Shown piece by piece: positions 1 to 7,530 of a stretch of 34,206 nucleotides of DNA (positions are counted from its first letter, which is position 1; each line of letters opens with the position of its first letter). The translations under genes were made by a program, and so were the position numbers. Below the pieces are notes generated by a model, which saw only the letters and a program-made list of their open reading frames with translations, was not told the origin of the DNA and did not search any database. The DNA is from an uncultured Collinsella sp. (GTDB lineage Bacteria > Actinomycetota > Coriobacteriia > Coriobacteriales > Coriobacteriaceae). The stretch lies in the NCBI GenBank assembly GCA_900541045.1, contig UQID01000027.1:1-34206 (forward strand), written 5' to 3'.

Positions 1-348
1 GGACTTGCAGCGACGGACCTCAGGACACTCTTACACCACGTCTGCGCGCGCGACCCAGAATGCGGCCCATAGCGCCTGCCTTTCGCCCAAAATCCAGTAT
101 GCAGGCATCCTCGGCTGCTGAATACTCCCAAAAATGCACGCCACACCCCACCCTAGGCGCCCGCAGCAAGAAGACGAATAGCCTCAGCCTCCCCAGTTGC
201 CGCAGGAGACCCCAGGGCATACCTCCCAAATCGTCCTCGGACATGTCAGGACCCCGCCGTGCGCTTCGCGCGGCGGGGTCCTTCCGTCCTGCGGAAAGAT
301 TTGGGAAGTAAGCCCTGGGGCCTCCGATGGGGGCGGTTCCAGCCGAGG
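1..348. other. Non-coding region downstream of pfkA
   Basis: I see no convincing gene here. Open frames exist on both strands, but they lack a ribosome binding site, run through a palindrome and look like no known family. Bases 210-320 hold a large nested inverted repeat, listed separately. Bases 60-200 hold unrepeated GC-rich sequence that could belong to a gene or repeat copy cut by the window edge; this cannot be decided here. Confidence 0.5.
210..320. repeat. Large nested palindrome
   Basis: Outer arms at 210-232 and 298-320 are complementary at 21 of 23 positions. Inside them is a second strong hairpin at 248-282, with a core arm AGGACCCCGCCG and its exact complement. The two hairpins are joined by poorly paired linkers (233-247 and 283-297). 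It begins 29 bases past the pfkA stop, so the inner hairpin may end pfkA transcription, although it has no T-run. The two-level layout is larger than an ordinary terminator and resembles a repetitive extragenic palindrome or a small MITE-like element. Confidence 0.7.
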
Positions 349-1428
349 CTATTCGTCGCCGAAGCTGATGCCCAGCGCCTTGGCCTCGCGCACCAGATCG
401 CTCTGGGGGTCGACATACTTGAGCTTGCCGGCGACATCCTCGAGCGGCATGTGGCACATCTTGCCGTCACGCAGGGCAATCATGTAGCCAAACTCGCCGC
501 GTAGGCACCCCAGTGCCGCCTCGACGCCGCACTGGGTCGCAAAGATGCGGTCCTGAGCGTCGGGCTGGCCGCCGCGCTGCGTGTGACCGGGGATGGCGAC
601 GCGGGTCTCGCGACCGGTCTTGGCCTCAATCTCCTTGGCGATGTCGTAGACGATCGACGGGCTTGTGCGCTCGGCGAGCTTTTTCTTGTACTCCTTCTTG
701 GACAGCGCCGCGTCCTCCTTGGAGATGGCACCCTCGGCGACGGCCACGATGGTAAAGCGACTGCCGGTCTCCATGCGATGCTCGATGGTCTTGATGACGT
801 TATCCATGTCGTAGGGGATCTCGGGGATCAGGATGACGTCCGCGCCGCCCGCGACGCCGGCATACAACGGAATCCAGCCGACCTTGTGGCCCATGATCTC
901 GATAACGAACACGCGGCCGTGACTCGAGGCAGTGGTGTGGATGTCGTCGATGCACTTGGTGGCGACGTCGATGGCGCTCGTAAAGCCAAACGTCAACTCG
1001 GTGCCCCAGGTGTCGTTATCGATGGTCTTAGGCAGGGCGATAACGTTGAGGCCCTCTTCGCGCAGACGGTTGGCGGTCTTGGTGGAGCCGTTGCCGCCCA
1101 GCATAAACAGGCAGTCGAGCTGCAGCTTATGATAGGTGTGGACCATTGCCGGCACCTTCGCGACGCCGTCGGCCTCGGGAATATCCAGGCGCTTGAACGG
1201 CGTACGGCTTGTGCCCAGGATGGTGCCGCCACGGGTAAGGATGCCGCTAAAATCGGCAGGCGTCATGACACGGAACCTGCTGTAGATAAGGCCCTGGTAG
1301 CCGTCCTCAAAACCATAGATCTCGATAGGTTCTTCGCTATTGGTCATAAGCGTTTTGACAATCCCGCGCATGGTGGCGTTGAGCGCCTGGCAGTCGCCGC
1401 CACTGGTAAGAAGACCGATCCTAAGCAT
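349..1428 (-). CDS. pfkA: 6-phosphofructokinase
   Basis: Phosphorylates fructose 6-phosphate to fructose 1,6-bisphosphate, the committed step of glycolysis, in the cytoplasm. The 359-residue length suits the single-domain PFK family. The glycine-rich start SGGDCQALN (residues 9-17), GGNGS (111-115) and the catalytic PKTIDND (133-139) are all present. Gly in the GGNGS position that discriminates phosphate donors argues for ATP, because PPi enzymes usually carry Asp there. The Lys before TIDND is typical of the long-type group III enzymes. I infer an ATP-dependent group III-like enzyme; an assay would settle it. The ATG at 1428 is preceded by a good GGAAGGA site. It is transcribed alone, with a palindrome in its leader. 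Confidence 0.93.
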   Translation of the reverse strand: MLRIGLLTSGGDCQALNATMRGIVKTLMTNSEEPIEIYGFEDGYQGLIYSRFRVMTPADFSGILTRGGTILGTSRTPFKRLDIPEADGVAKVPAMVHTYHKLQLDCLFMLGGNGSTKTANRLREEGLNVIALPKTIDNDTWGTELTFGFTSAIDVATKCIDDIHTTASSHGRVFVIEIMGHKVGWIPLYAGVAGGADVILIPEIPYDMDNVIKTIEHRMETGSRFTIVAVAEGAISKEDAALSKKEYKKKLAERTSPSIVYDIAKEIEAKTGRETRVAIPGHTQRGGQPDAQDRIFATQCGVEAALGCLRGEFGYMIALRDGKMCHMPLEDVAGKLKYVDPQSDLVREAKALGISFGDE

Positions 1429-1466
1429 GATGAATCCTTCCGGGCAAGTTATAACATGCGCATAAG

Positions 1467-1499
1467 TTTACCCCCGCACATTGTTGATACGGGGGTAAA
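1467..1499. repeat. Inverted repeat in the pfkA upstream region
   Basis: TTTACCCCCG (1467-1476) and CGGGGGTAAA (1490-1499) are perfect 10-base arms around a 13-base loop. It lies between the end of the hydrolase gene (1569, minus) and the pfkA start. It could be the hydrolase terminator, though no T-run follows on the minus strand, or an operator for pfkA. A TATAAC-like -10 at about 1448-1453 (minus) would place it near the pfkA promoter. Confidence 0.5.
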
Positions 1500-1568
1500 A
1501 CGTGTTAGCTCAAGCGTATAGAAATGTAAGCAACGTCAGGCGAGCGTAAGGTCGACGGGCCTGGCTCC

Positions 1569-2654
1569 TTACAGCGCGAAGGCGTCGACGTCGCCCCAGT
1601 GACGGCGCAGTGTAATAGCGGCGGCGGGTTCGGTATTGTCAAAGACGACCGACCATTGCGTATTGCTGGTGATGTCTTCCGGATTGGGCTCTTGCGCTGC
1701 GGCGCGCAGGGCTTCCCAGGCAATCGTTTCGTCCTGGGCACCGACATGGGCGTCAAGGACATCGGCGATTGCGACGGCGCGCTCTTTACCATGGCCCAGC
1801 TCGCCATTCTTTTGGTTGGGCAGCACTTCGTCGCCATAGCAGGCGTAGAAGTTCGTAACCTGGCGTACGGGAGTCGCTTTGAAAGTGCGGTCCGAATCAT
1901 GCGGATCCCACTCTACTACGCGCGCGTCACCGGCGGCGTCGTTGATAAAGAAGTGGTAATCGCGTCCTGCCATGGCGTGCATGTCGTAGGCGGAAAGCAG
2001 GTCGACAGCATCTTGCGTGGTGGCGGCACGGTCGAGCACCAGACGGATGGCGAGCGAGGTATTGATGACGGGGCGTTGCGTGTCCTGGTCACAGGGCTTG
2101 GAATCCAGGGTGAGTACGGCAATGGACACGCCGCATTCGTTAACACCGTCGAGCTGGGCAAACGGGCCCATGAGTGCAGCGGTGCGTCCGGCGACGGAGT
2201 CAAGCGGAGCGTTGGTGCCCAGGTTGTTGAGGGCCGCAAAGCCGATGGAGGCATAGCCGTCGCGCGGGTGATTGCGCACCAGCAGCGCCGAAGTATCGTC
2301 CTTAAAGTCGTAATTGCGACCGGTGCGCACGCGGCCTTCGGCATCTACGGCGACAAAAGCGCTGCAGGCAAACTGGGGCGCCTGGACATGTGCCGGCACA
2401 CCGGGCAGCACCTGCGCCACCACGGCATCGATGTAGGCCTGGTCGTCGCGCACGCCAGCGGCGATGATGCGATCAAGATCGTAGTCGTAGGCGATGTCGA
2501 TTGCGTACAGGTCATAGCCGTCTGCGTAGCCGGTCAAGCGTTTGAGCGACGCGGCGGACTTGATTTGCTTGCGGTAAACGATGCCGGCGGCAGCGGCAAG
2601 GCCGGCGGCGACTCCTGCGACACCGCAGGCGATGGCAATGTTACGTGGCTTCAT
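1569..2654 (-). CDS. Choloylglycine hydrolase family protein, membrane-anchored
   Basis: A 361-residue Ntn-hydrolase-fold protein that should cleave a linear amide bond. With Cys97 as nucleophile, Arg113 and Asp116 lie 16 and 19 residues later, exactly the spacing of Cys2, Arg18 and Asp21 in bile salt hydrolases. Asn172 (GVNECG), Asn268 (VTNF) and an Arg near 289-292 match the other conserved active-site positions. Unlike the classic enzymes, the Cys does not follow the initiator Met. A hydrophobic stretch (about residues 7-26) and a linker precede it, suggesting a membrane anchor or signal and either internal processing before Cys97 or a non-processed variant. Substrate is unknown: bile salts, penicillin-like amides and N-acyl amino acids are all possible. 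A GAGAGGAG site precedes the ATG at 2654. Confidence 0.75.
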   Translation of the reverse strand: MKPRNIAIACGVAGVAAGLAAAAGIVYRKQIKSAASLKRLTGYADGYDLYAIDIAYDYDLDRIIAAGVRDDQAYIDAVVAQVLPGVPAHVQAPQFACSAFVAVDAEGRVRTGRNYDFKDDTSALLVRNHPRDGYASIGFAALNNLGTNAPLDSVAGRTAALMGPFAQLDGVNECGVSIAVLTLDSKPCDQDTQRPVINTSLAIRLVLDRAATTQDAVDLLSAYDMHAMAGRDYHFFINDAAGDARVVEWDPHDSDRTFKATPVRQVTNFYACYGDEVLPNQKNGELGHGKERAVAIADVLDAHVGAQDETIAWEALRAAAQEPNPEDITSNTQWSVVFDNTEPAAAITLRRHWGDVDAFAL

Positions 2655-2815
2655 GACGGCTCCTCTCGTCCTGTTAGCGCAATTGTCGCAAAGGGAGCGC
2701 GGGCATGATGGCTCAACTTGGTGAGCGGCGCGGAATTAAGCACGGAATGAAGAGTGCGGCGCTGGCGTGGCGGGGTATGCTGGAGGGGACCATCAACCCA
2801 GCGAAAGGGGAGAGC

Positions 2816-4201
2816 ATGACGGATCAGGAAACGCCCGAGCGCGCGCACGTGACGGCCGACGATATCGAGGCCGCCAACGACCTTATCGACTTTATCGAGG
2901 CATGCCCCAGCATGTTCCATACGGCGGCGACCATTATGGCCGAGCTCGACGAGGCGGGCTTTACCTACCTGCCCGAGAACGCGGCATGGGATATCGAGCC
3001 GGGCGGTCGTTACTACACGCAGCGCAATACCTCGAGCGTTGTTGCCTTTAAAGTGGGCGAGGACCTGGCCGCGACGTGGGGCGAGGACGGCGTTGCCGGT
3101 GACTATCATTTTCAGCTCACGGCGTCACACAGCGATTCGCCGACGTTTAAGGTCAAGGCCGTGCCCGAGCTCGATGGCGCGGGCGAGACGCTGCGCCTGA
3201 ACACCGAGGCCTACGGCGGCATGATCGACTACACCTGGTTCGACCGTCCGCTGGCACTCGCGGGCCGCGTACTGGTACGCGAGGGCGACCGTATCGAGAG
3301 CCGCCTGCTCGCTACAGAGCGCGAGGTCGCCATTATCCCGAGTCTCGCCATCCACATGAACCGCGGCGTTAACGAGGGCTTTGCTCCCAACCGAGCCGTT
3401 GACCTGTGTCCGCTCATCAGCGCCGGCGAGCTTAAGCAGGGTGACTTCGATGCCCTGATCGCCGAAGAGCTGGATGTTGAGCCCGAGCAGATTCTGGGTC
3501 GCGACCTGTTCCTGGTCAATCGTCAGGATGCACGCATCTGGGGCTGGGCCGACGAGTTTATCTCGACGCCCAAGCTCGACGACCTGGCCTGCGCCTACAC
3601 CTCGCTGCAGGCATTTTTGGGCGCCGAAAACGCGCACGACGTCTCGGTCTTCTGCTGCTTCGATAACGAGGAGGTTGGCTCCGAGACCAAGCAGGGTGCC
3701 ATGTCGACGTTCTTGGCCGATGCGCTGCGCCGTATCAACGGATCGCTGGGCTTTGACGACGAGTCGTATCATCGCGCCCTTGCCGCCTCGATGCTTGTAA
3801 GCTGCGACAATGCACATGCCGTGCATCCCAACCATGCCGAGAAGTGCGATGCCCGCAACCAGGTCGTGCTCAACGGCGGCATCGTTATCAAGGAAGCTGC
3901 CAACCAGCACTACTGCACCGATGCCTTTAGCCGCGCGGTGTTCCAGGCCATCTGCGACGACGCCGACGTGCCCACGCAGGCCTTCGCCAACAAGAGCGAT
4001 ATGGCGGGTGGCTCCACGCTCGGCAATCTGTCCAATATGCAGGCGAGCATGCACGCCGTGGACGTGGGCCTACCGCAGCTGGCCATGCACTCAAGCTACG
4101 AGACCGGCGGCGTCCGCGACGTCGTGTGCGCCATCCGCGCCCTTACCGCCTTCTACGAGCGCAACCTAACCATCAACGGAGCCGAAAGCGTGGAGCTCTA
4201 A
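2816..4201 (+). CDS. M18 family aminopeptidase
   Basis: A cytoplasmic di-zinc aminopeptidase that removes N-terminal residues, usually acidic or hydrophobic, from peptides. The 461-residue length fits M18 (aspartyl aminopeptidase/ApeB-like). Metal and catalytic motifs are visible: SHSDSP (HxD) near residue 105, CFDNEEVGSE near residue 280, and MHSSYETGG near the C-terminus. The frame is open further upstream to 2705, but the ATG at 2816 is chosen because AAAGGGGAG lies just before it and similarity to the family begins there. It is monocistronic, followed by a palindrome and a strong terminator. Confidence 0.92.
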   Translation: MTDQETPERAHVTADDIEAANDLIDFIEACPSMFHTAATIMAELDEAGFTYLPENAAWDIEPGGRYYTQRNTSSVVAFKVGEDLAATWGEDGVAGDYHFQLTASHSDSPTFKVKAVPELDGAGETLRLNTEAYGGMIDYTWFDRPLALAGRVLVREGDRIESRLLATEREVAIIPSLAIHMNRGVNEGFAPNRAVDLCPLISAGELKQGDFDALIAEELDVEPEQILGRDLFLVNRQDARIWGWADEFISTPKLDDLACAYTSLQAFLGAENAHDVSVFCCFDNEEVGSETKQGAMSTFLADALRRINGSLGFDDESYHRALAASMLVSCDNAHAVHPNHAEKCDARNQVVLNGGIVIKEAANQHYCTDAFSRAVFQAICDDADVPTQAFANKSDMAGGSTLGNLSNMQASMHAVDVGLPQLAMHSSYETGGVRDVVCAIRALTAFYERNLTINGAESVEL

Positions 4202-4240
4202 AACCTGCCAAAAAGGGATGTTAATTTTGGCAGGTTTTAT
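4201..4240. repeat. Palindromic repeat, CCTGCC family, copy 1
   Basis: The arms AAACCTGCCAAAA (4201-4213) and TTTTGGCAGGTTT (4225-4237) are perfect. The internal segment and the right flank (TTTTATCTGGGC) also match copies at 6374 and 16357, so this is a dispersed repeat and not just a gene-specific terminator. It sits directly on the stop codon of the aminopeptidase and could still work as a terminator in either direction. Confidence 0.75.
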
Positions 4241-4286
4241 CTGGGCGAATGCAAAGGGTGAAACCGAGCTAGATCTGTGATACGTG

Positions 4287-4320
4287 GCCGCCGAGGTGCA
4301 GTGTGCCTCGGCGGCTTTTT
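4287..4320 (+). terminator. Rho-independent terminator
   Basis: GCCGCCGAGG (4287-4296) pairs with CCTCGGCGGC (4306-4315), with a 9-base loop and five T's after it. It ends the aminopeptidase transcript and insulates the toxin-antitoxin pair. Confidence 0.88.
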
Positions 4321-4338
4321 GTGTACAGAGTACGGCTA

Positions 4339-4362
4339 ATGCTTATAAATGCTATACATGCT
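4339..4362 (+). promoter_or_regulatory. Three ATGCT repeats, candidate antitoxin operator
   Basis: ATGCT occurs at 4339, 4349 and 4358, spaced 10 and 9 bases, i.e. about one helical turn. The block lies some 55-75 bases upstream of the antitoxin start in the only non-coding stretch that can hold its promoter. Ribbon-helix-helix antitoxins commonly bind helically phased short repeats, so this is a plausible autoregulatory site. The link is inferred. Confidence 0.5.
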
Positions 4363-4415
4363 TTACGTATCTACCATAGAGTTTTATGATAGTTTTGAAG
4401 TATTAAGGAGGGGTC

Positions 4416-4796
4416 ATGACCACAACAGCCGCTCAGATCAACGTGCGTCTCGATGCCGATCTTAAAAGGAGTGGGGACGCCGCTCTCTCCAGGGCCGGTA
4501 TGACGCCGAGCCAAGCGGTGCGTGCGCTCTGGCAACTTGCGGCATCTCTGGCTGATCGGCCCGGCGCGCTCGAGGATATCCTGCTGCCCAGTCGTGCCCG
4601 GGCGGAACAGCGCGAGCGCGAAAAGGCCGCCAAACGTAAGCTCGAGCTCATGGATCAGGGGTCGAAGCTGTTCGCTGCCGCTTGCCGTGAGTCGGGAATC
4701 GATATGGTCAGGGCTCAGCCATCGGACGACGAAGAGCTCAAACGGAATGCCTATGCGGATCGCTATGGCGAGGAGATGAGCTGGCTCTATGAGTGA
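4416..4796 (+). CDS. RelB/DinJ-type ribbon-helix-helix antitoxin
   Basis: A 126-residue protein whose N-terminus (residues 7-45: INVRLDADLK, then a helix and MTPSQAVRALW) matches the RHH DNA-binding fold of RelB/DinJ antitoxins. The acidic-basic C-terminal half is likely the part that binds and blocks the toxin. AGGAGGGG lies just before the ATG. Its last 8 bases overlap the PIN toxin gene, so the two are translationally coupled. RelB-type antitoxins usually partner RelE/YafQ toxins; here the partner is a PIN nuclease, a mixed pairing. Probably represses its own promoter through the ATGCT repeats. Confidence 0.82.
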   Translation: MTTTAAQINVRLDADLKRSGDAALSRAGMTPSQAVRALWQLAASLADRPGALEDILLPSRARAEQREREKAAKRKLELMDQGSKLFAAACRESGIDMVRAQPSDDEELKRNAYADRYGEEMSWLYE

Positions 4797-5283
4797 GGCT
4801 CCAAGGCGTATCTTGGTTGACACCAACGTGTGGCTCGATTACTTCATTCCCTCACGACGTGGTCGTTCGGTGGCGATTGAGTTTTTACGCGATGCATGCA
4901 CGGCGCAGGTGGATTTGCTGTATGCGGCGACATCGTCCAAAGATCTGTTCTATTTGATTTCAAGCGAACATAAGGCATGGTATCGGCGCGAGCATGGCTC
5001 ACTATCCCAAGATGCCGCCGTGGCGGCGACATCACTTGCATGGGATTGCCTCGACGTGTTGTCGCAACTTGCTACGCCCGTGCCCTGCGACCTGAGCGAC
5101 ATGTGGATGGCGAGTAAGCAGCGTAAGCTCCATAGCGATTACGAAGACGATTTAATCATCGCGGCAGCGATGCGCGCAAAGGCAGATCTCCTGGTCACCA
5201 ACGATGTCAAGCTCTGTTCGCATGCGCCCGTCGCAGCAATGAACGTAGAAGATGCAAGAAGCTATCTAACAACGCTTAAATAG
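4789..5283 (+). CDS. PIN-domain toxin (VapC-like ribonuclease)
   Basis: A 164-residue PIN-domain protein, predicted Mg-dependent endoribonuclease. Acidic residues of the active site are visible: Asp11 in LVDTNVWLD, Asp52 in TSSKDLFYL, Asp120/Asp121 in DYEDDLIIAA and Asp139 in LVTNDV. This is the toxin of the pair with the preceding RHH antitoxin. The start ATG lies inside the antitoxin gene (ATGAGTGA overlap). The RNA target cannot be read from the sequence. No signs of disruption. Confidence 0.85.
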   Translation: MSEAPRRILVDTNVWLDYFIPSRRGRSVAIEFLRDACTAQVDLLYAATSSKDLFYLISSEHKAWYRREHGSLSQDAAVAATSLAWDCLDVLSQLATPVPCDLSDMWMASKQRKLHSDYEDDLIIAAAMRAKADLLVTNDVKLCSHAPVAAMNVEDARSYLTTLK

Positions 5284-5388
5284 CGCTAGACCCCTTTGGT
5301 CGAATAATGGTCAGCGAGAGCCCACAGGTAGGGCCGCGCCAGCAAAGCGCCGCAGGTTGGCCAAACGGCGGGCTCGCAGCGTCGGCTC

Positions 5389-5415
5389 ATTACGCCGTTT
5401 GTAAAACGGCGTAAT
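5389..5415. terminator. Hairpin between convergent genes
   Basis: ATTACGCCGTTT (5389-5400) and AAACGGCGTAAT (5404-5415) form a perfect 12-pair stem with a 3-base loop, two bases past the stop of the minus-strand dehydrogenase. Lacks a long T-run but sits where convergent transcripts must end. Confidence 0.65.
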
Positions 5416-5417
5416 TC

Positions 5418-6353
5418 TTAGTGTTCGATCCAACGGCGGAGCGTCTCACCCGCTTGCAGATGACGCAAGTTCTCCGCGGCAATGTCGACCACATTGTTGA
5501 GCGTGGCCTCCAAGTGGAACCAGCCCGAGATATGCGGTGTGATGAGCATGTTGGGCGCATCCCACAGCGGGCTTGTCGCGGGCAGGGGCTCGGGGTCGGT
5601 GACGTCGACCGCGGCGCCGGCGAGATGTCCCGACTCCAAGGCGGCAACCAAGTCGTCGGCGACCACAAGGTCGCCGCGGCCGCCGTTGGCAAAGAAGGCG
5701 CCCGGCTTCATCGCGGCGAAGAACTCGGCGTTCGCCAGGCCGCGGGTCTCGGGCGTGCTCGGCATAAAGGATGCGACGATGTCGGCCTCCGCCAAGCGCT
5801 CAGGTAGGGCGTCCATGCCGTCCATGTCCTCAAACACAATGGGGTAGACGAGCGGATGGCGCTTGATGCCGCGGACGTGCGCACCCATGCTGCGGCAGAG
5901 CGTGGCAAAGTGGCCGCCAATGTCGCCCGCGCCCAGCACCAGCACGTTGGCATTTTTGAGCGAGGTAACCGGCCCCAAATCCTCCCAGCGATGCTCGCGC
6001 TGCAAATCGTGATAGCCGGGCAGGCGCTTCATCATGGAAAGGACCATGGTAAACATGTGCTCGCTCACGGCCTGACCGTAGGCGCCGATCGAGCAAGACA
6101 GCTTAGCTTCAGCCGGCACGGTGCCGGCGGCCAAGTAATCGTCATAGCCGGCGGTCTGCAATTGCAACAGCTGGAGATGCTCGCATGCCGTGAGCATGCC
6201 AGGGTCGATGTTGCCCAGGATCACGTCGGCATCGGCGACCTGTTCACGTGTGGCGGCGTCGGCGCTCGTGTAGATAAAGTCCTCGCCTGGAGCGCTCGAC
6301 TCGAGGATCGCACGATGGCGGTCGTTGACAGGCAACAAAACCAGGATGTTCAC
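5418..6353 (-). CDS. D-2-hydroxyacid dehydrogenase (NAD(P)-dependent)
   Basis: A 311-residue member of the formate/glycerate dehydrogenase family, which reduces 2-oxoacids to D-2-hydroxyacids or the reverse. The Rossmann motif LGAGDIGG (140-147) is followed by the catalytic Arg226 (NGGRGDL), Glu255 (DPEPL) and His274 (ITPHISG). The exact acid cannot be told; divergent short members of this kind often act on glyoxylate/hydroxypyruvate or branched 2-oxoacids. The start is a GTG at 6353 with GGAG about 10 bases upstream. A dispersed palindrome occupies its leader about 20-50 bases before the start. Confidence 0.85.
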   Translation of the reverse strand: MNILVLLPVNDRHRAILESSAPGEDFIYTSADAATREQVADADVILGNIDPGMLTACEHLQLLQLQTAGYDDYLAAGTVPAEAKLSCSIGAYGQAVSEHMFTMVLSMMKRLPGYHDLQREHRWEDLGPVTSLKNANVLVLGAGDIGGHFATLCRSMGAHVRGIKRHPLVYPIVFEDMDGMDALPERLAEADIVASFMPSTPETRGLANAEFFAAMKPGAFFANGGRGDLVVADDLVAALESGHLAGAAVDVTDPEPLPATSPLWDAPNMLITPHISGWFHLEATLNNVVDIAAENLRHLQAGETLRRWIEH

Positions 6354-6373
6354 AAGCAGTCATCTCCGCTCAG

Positions 6374-6416
6374 CCTGCCAAAAAAGGACAGGTTTATTTT
6401 GGCAGGTTTTATCAGG
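6374..6416. repeat. Palindromic repeat, CCTGCC family, copy 2
   Basis: CCTGCCAAAA (6374-6383) and TTTTGGCAGG (6397-6406) pair perfectly. The inner AAGGACAGGTTTA and the right flank TTTTATCAGGCAAAACGTT closely match the copy at 16357. It lies in the leader of the dehydrogenase gene, where it could act as a terminator or leader structure. Confidence 0.75.
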
Positions 6417-6426
6417 CAAAACGTTC

Positions 6427-6473
6427 AAATAAAACGCCGGATGCAAAGCGGGTTTGCCCGTCAGCATCCGGCG
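6427..6473 (-). terminator. Terminator of map
   Basis: CGCCGGATGC (6435-6444) and GCATCCGGCG (6464-6473) form a perfect 10-pair stem, with a small inner GC hairpin. On the minus strand it is followed by TTTTATTT, a standard rho-independent arrangement 10 bases past the map stop. Confidence 0.88.
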
Positions 6474-6482
6474 CATCTGCGG

Positions 6483-7370
6483 CTACCAGCTCAGCAGCTC
6501 GTAGCCGTCCTCGGTCACCACGAGCTGTACCTCGCACTGAGCCGAATCGCTGCCGTCCTTGGTGCGCACGCACCAACCGTCACCCTTGCTAATCTTAATG
6601 TCGGGCGCCCCGGCGTTGACCATGGGCTCGATGGTAAAGACCATGCCCGGAGCCATGATGGTGTCCACATCGGGCGCCTCGGTGGTAAAGCCCACAAACG
6701 GGTCCTCGTGGAACTCCTTGCCAATGCCGTGTCCGCCGTACTCGCGCACCACGCTAAAGCCGGCGTCCTCGACCGTCTTTTGCACGGCTTCGGCCATAAC
6801 GGAGAGCGGCAACCATGGCTTGACGGCTGCCAAGCCCGCTTCCACGCTGGCGCGGGTGACCTCGACCAGGCGCTGGCGCTCGGCAGAGACCTCACCGATG
6901 CAGAACATGCGGCTCGAATCACTAAAGTAGCCGTCCAGGATCGTGGAGCAGTCGACGTTGATGATGTCGCCCTCGTGCAGCACGTCCGTATCGCAGGGGA
7001 TACCGTGACAGACCACGTCGTTGATCGAGGTGCATACGCTCTTGGGGTAGCCCTCGTAGTTGAGGTCGGCCGGCGTGCCGCCGTGCTCGACGGTGTAGTC
7101 GTAGATCATCTGGTCGATCTGGTTGGTGGTCATGCCCGCGGCGATGTGCTCGCCTACGTAATCGAGCACGCCCACGTTGATGGCGGCCGAGCGCTTGATG
7201 CCCTCGATATCGGCGGGCGTCTTGTAGAGCGTGCGGGGCAGAACCTCCCAGCCCTCTTCCCACAAGCGCTCGAGGCGCTCATCAAAGGTGCTATGGCATT
7301 TCTTATATTTTTTGCCGCTGCCGCACCAGCAAGCGTCGTTGCGGCCGGGCACGGGTCCTTTGTCAAACAT
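6483..7370 (-). CDS. map: Type I methionine aminopeptidase with SEC-C motif
   Basis: Removes the initiator methionine from nascent proteins; essential in most bacteria. The 295 residues start with a SEC-C zinc-binding motif (CWCGSGKKYKKCH, residues 14-26), found in many actinobacterial and firmicute long-type MetAPs and thought to help ribosome contact. The catalytic domain keeps all five metal ligands: Asp140 and Asp151 (NVDCSTILDGYFSD), His214 (GGHGIG), Glu248 (TIEPM) and Glu280 (SAQCEVQL). The ATG at 7370 follows an AGGAAG site. Followed by a good terminator. Confidence 0.95.
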   Translation of the reverse strand: MFDKGPVPGRNDACWCGSGKKYKKCHSTFDERLERLWEEGWEVLPRTLYKTPADIEGIKRSAAINVGVLDYVGEHIAAGMTTNQIDQMIYDYTVEHGGTPADLNYEGYPKSVCTSINDVVCHGIPCDTDVLHEGDIINVDCSTILDGYFSDSSRMFCIGEVSAERQRLVEVTRASVEAGLAAVKPWLPLSVMAEAVQKTVEDAGFSVVREYGGHGIGKEFHEDPFVGFTTEAPDVDTIMAPGMVFTIEPMVNAGAPDIKISKGDGWCVRTKDGSDSAQCEVQLVVTEDGYELLSW

Positions 7371-7417
7371 GGCTAACTTCCTTTCATACGCAGCTAGTAT
7401 AGCCCACCCACGCGTCT

Positions 7418-7488
7418 ATAAAAGTTGCGGTGATATAGTTCCGATTTAAGCGGTTTAACAGCACAAATAGGAACTATATCACCGCAAC
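7418..7488 (-). terminator. Perfect 19-bp inverted repeat, probable terminator
   Basis: Arms at 7424-7442 and 7470-7488 are perfectly complementary over 19 bases, with a 27-base loop. Read on the minus strand the stem is followed by TTTTATAG, and it lies 43 bases past the stop of the radical SAM gene, so it can end that transcript. The long AT-containing stem and large loop are unusual for a simple terminator and could be a dispersed palindrome of the kind seen elsewhere in the window. Confidence 0.7.
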
Positions 7489-7530
7489 CGATGGGGCGGG
7501 ATGGCGGGCACTGGCTGCTGCGTGGTTTTG

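Noticed and set aside
20..457. 145-codon minus-strand frame at the left edge
   Set aside because: Runs through the nested palindrome and into the pfkA 3' end; no start signal and no family.
583..1521. 312-codon plus-strand frame over pfkA
   Set aside because: Shadow of pfkA; the catalytic motifs lie on the minus strand.
5856..7376. 506-codon plus-strand frame across the dehydrogenase and map genes
   Set aside because: It spans two well-supported minus-strand genes plus their terminator, with no recognisable domain.
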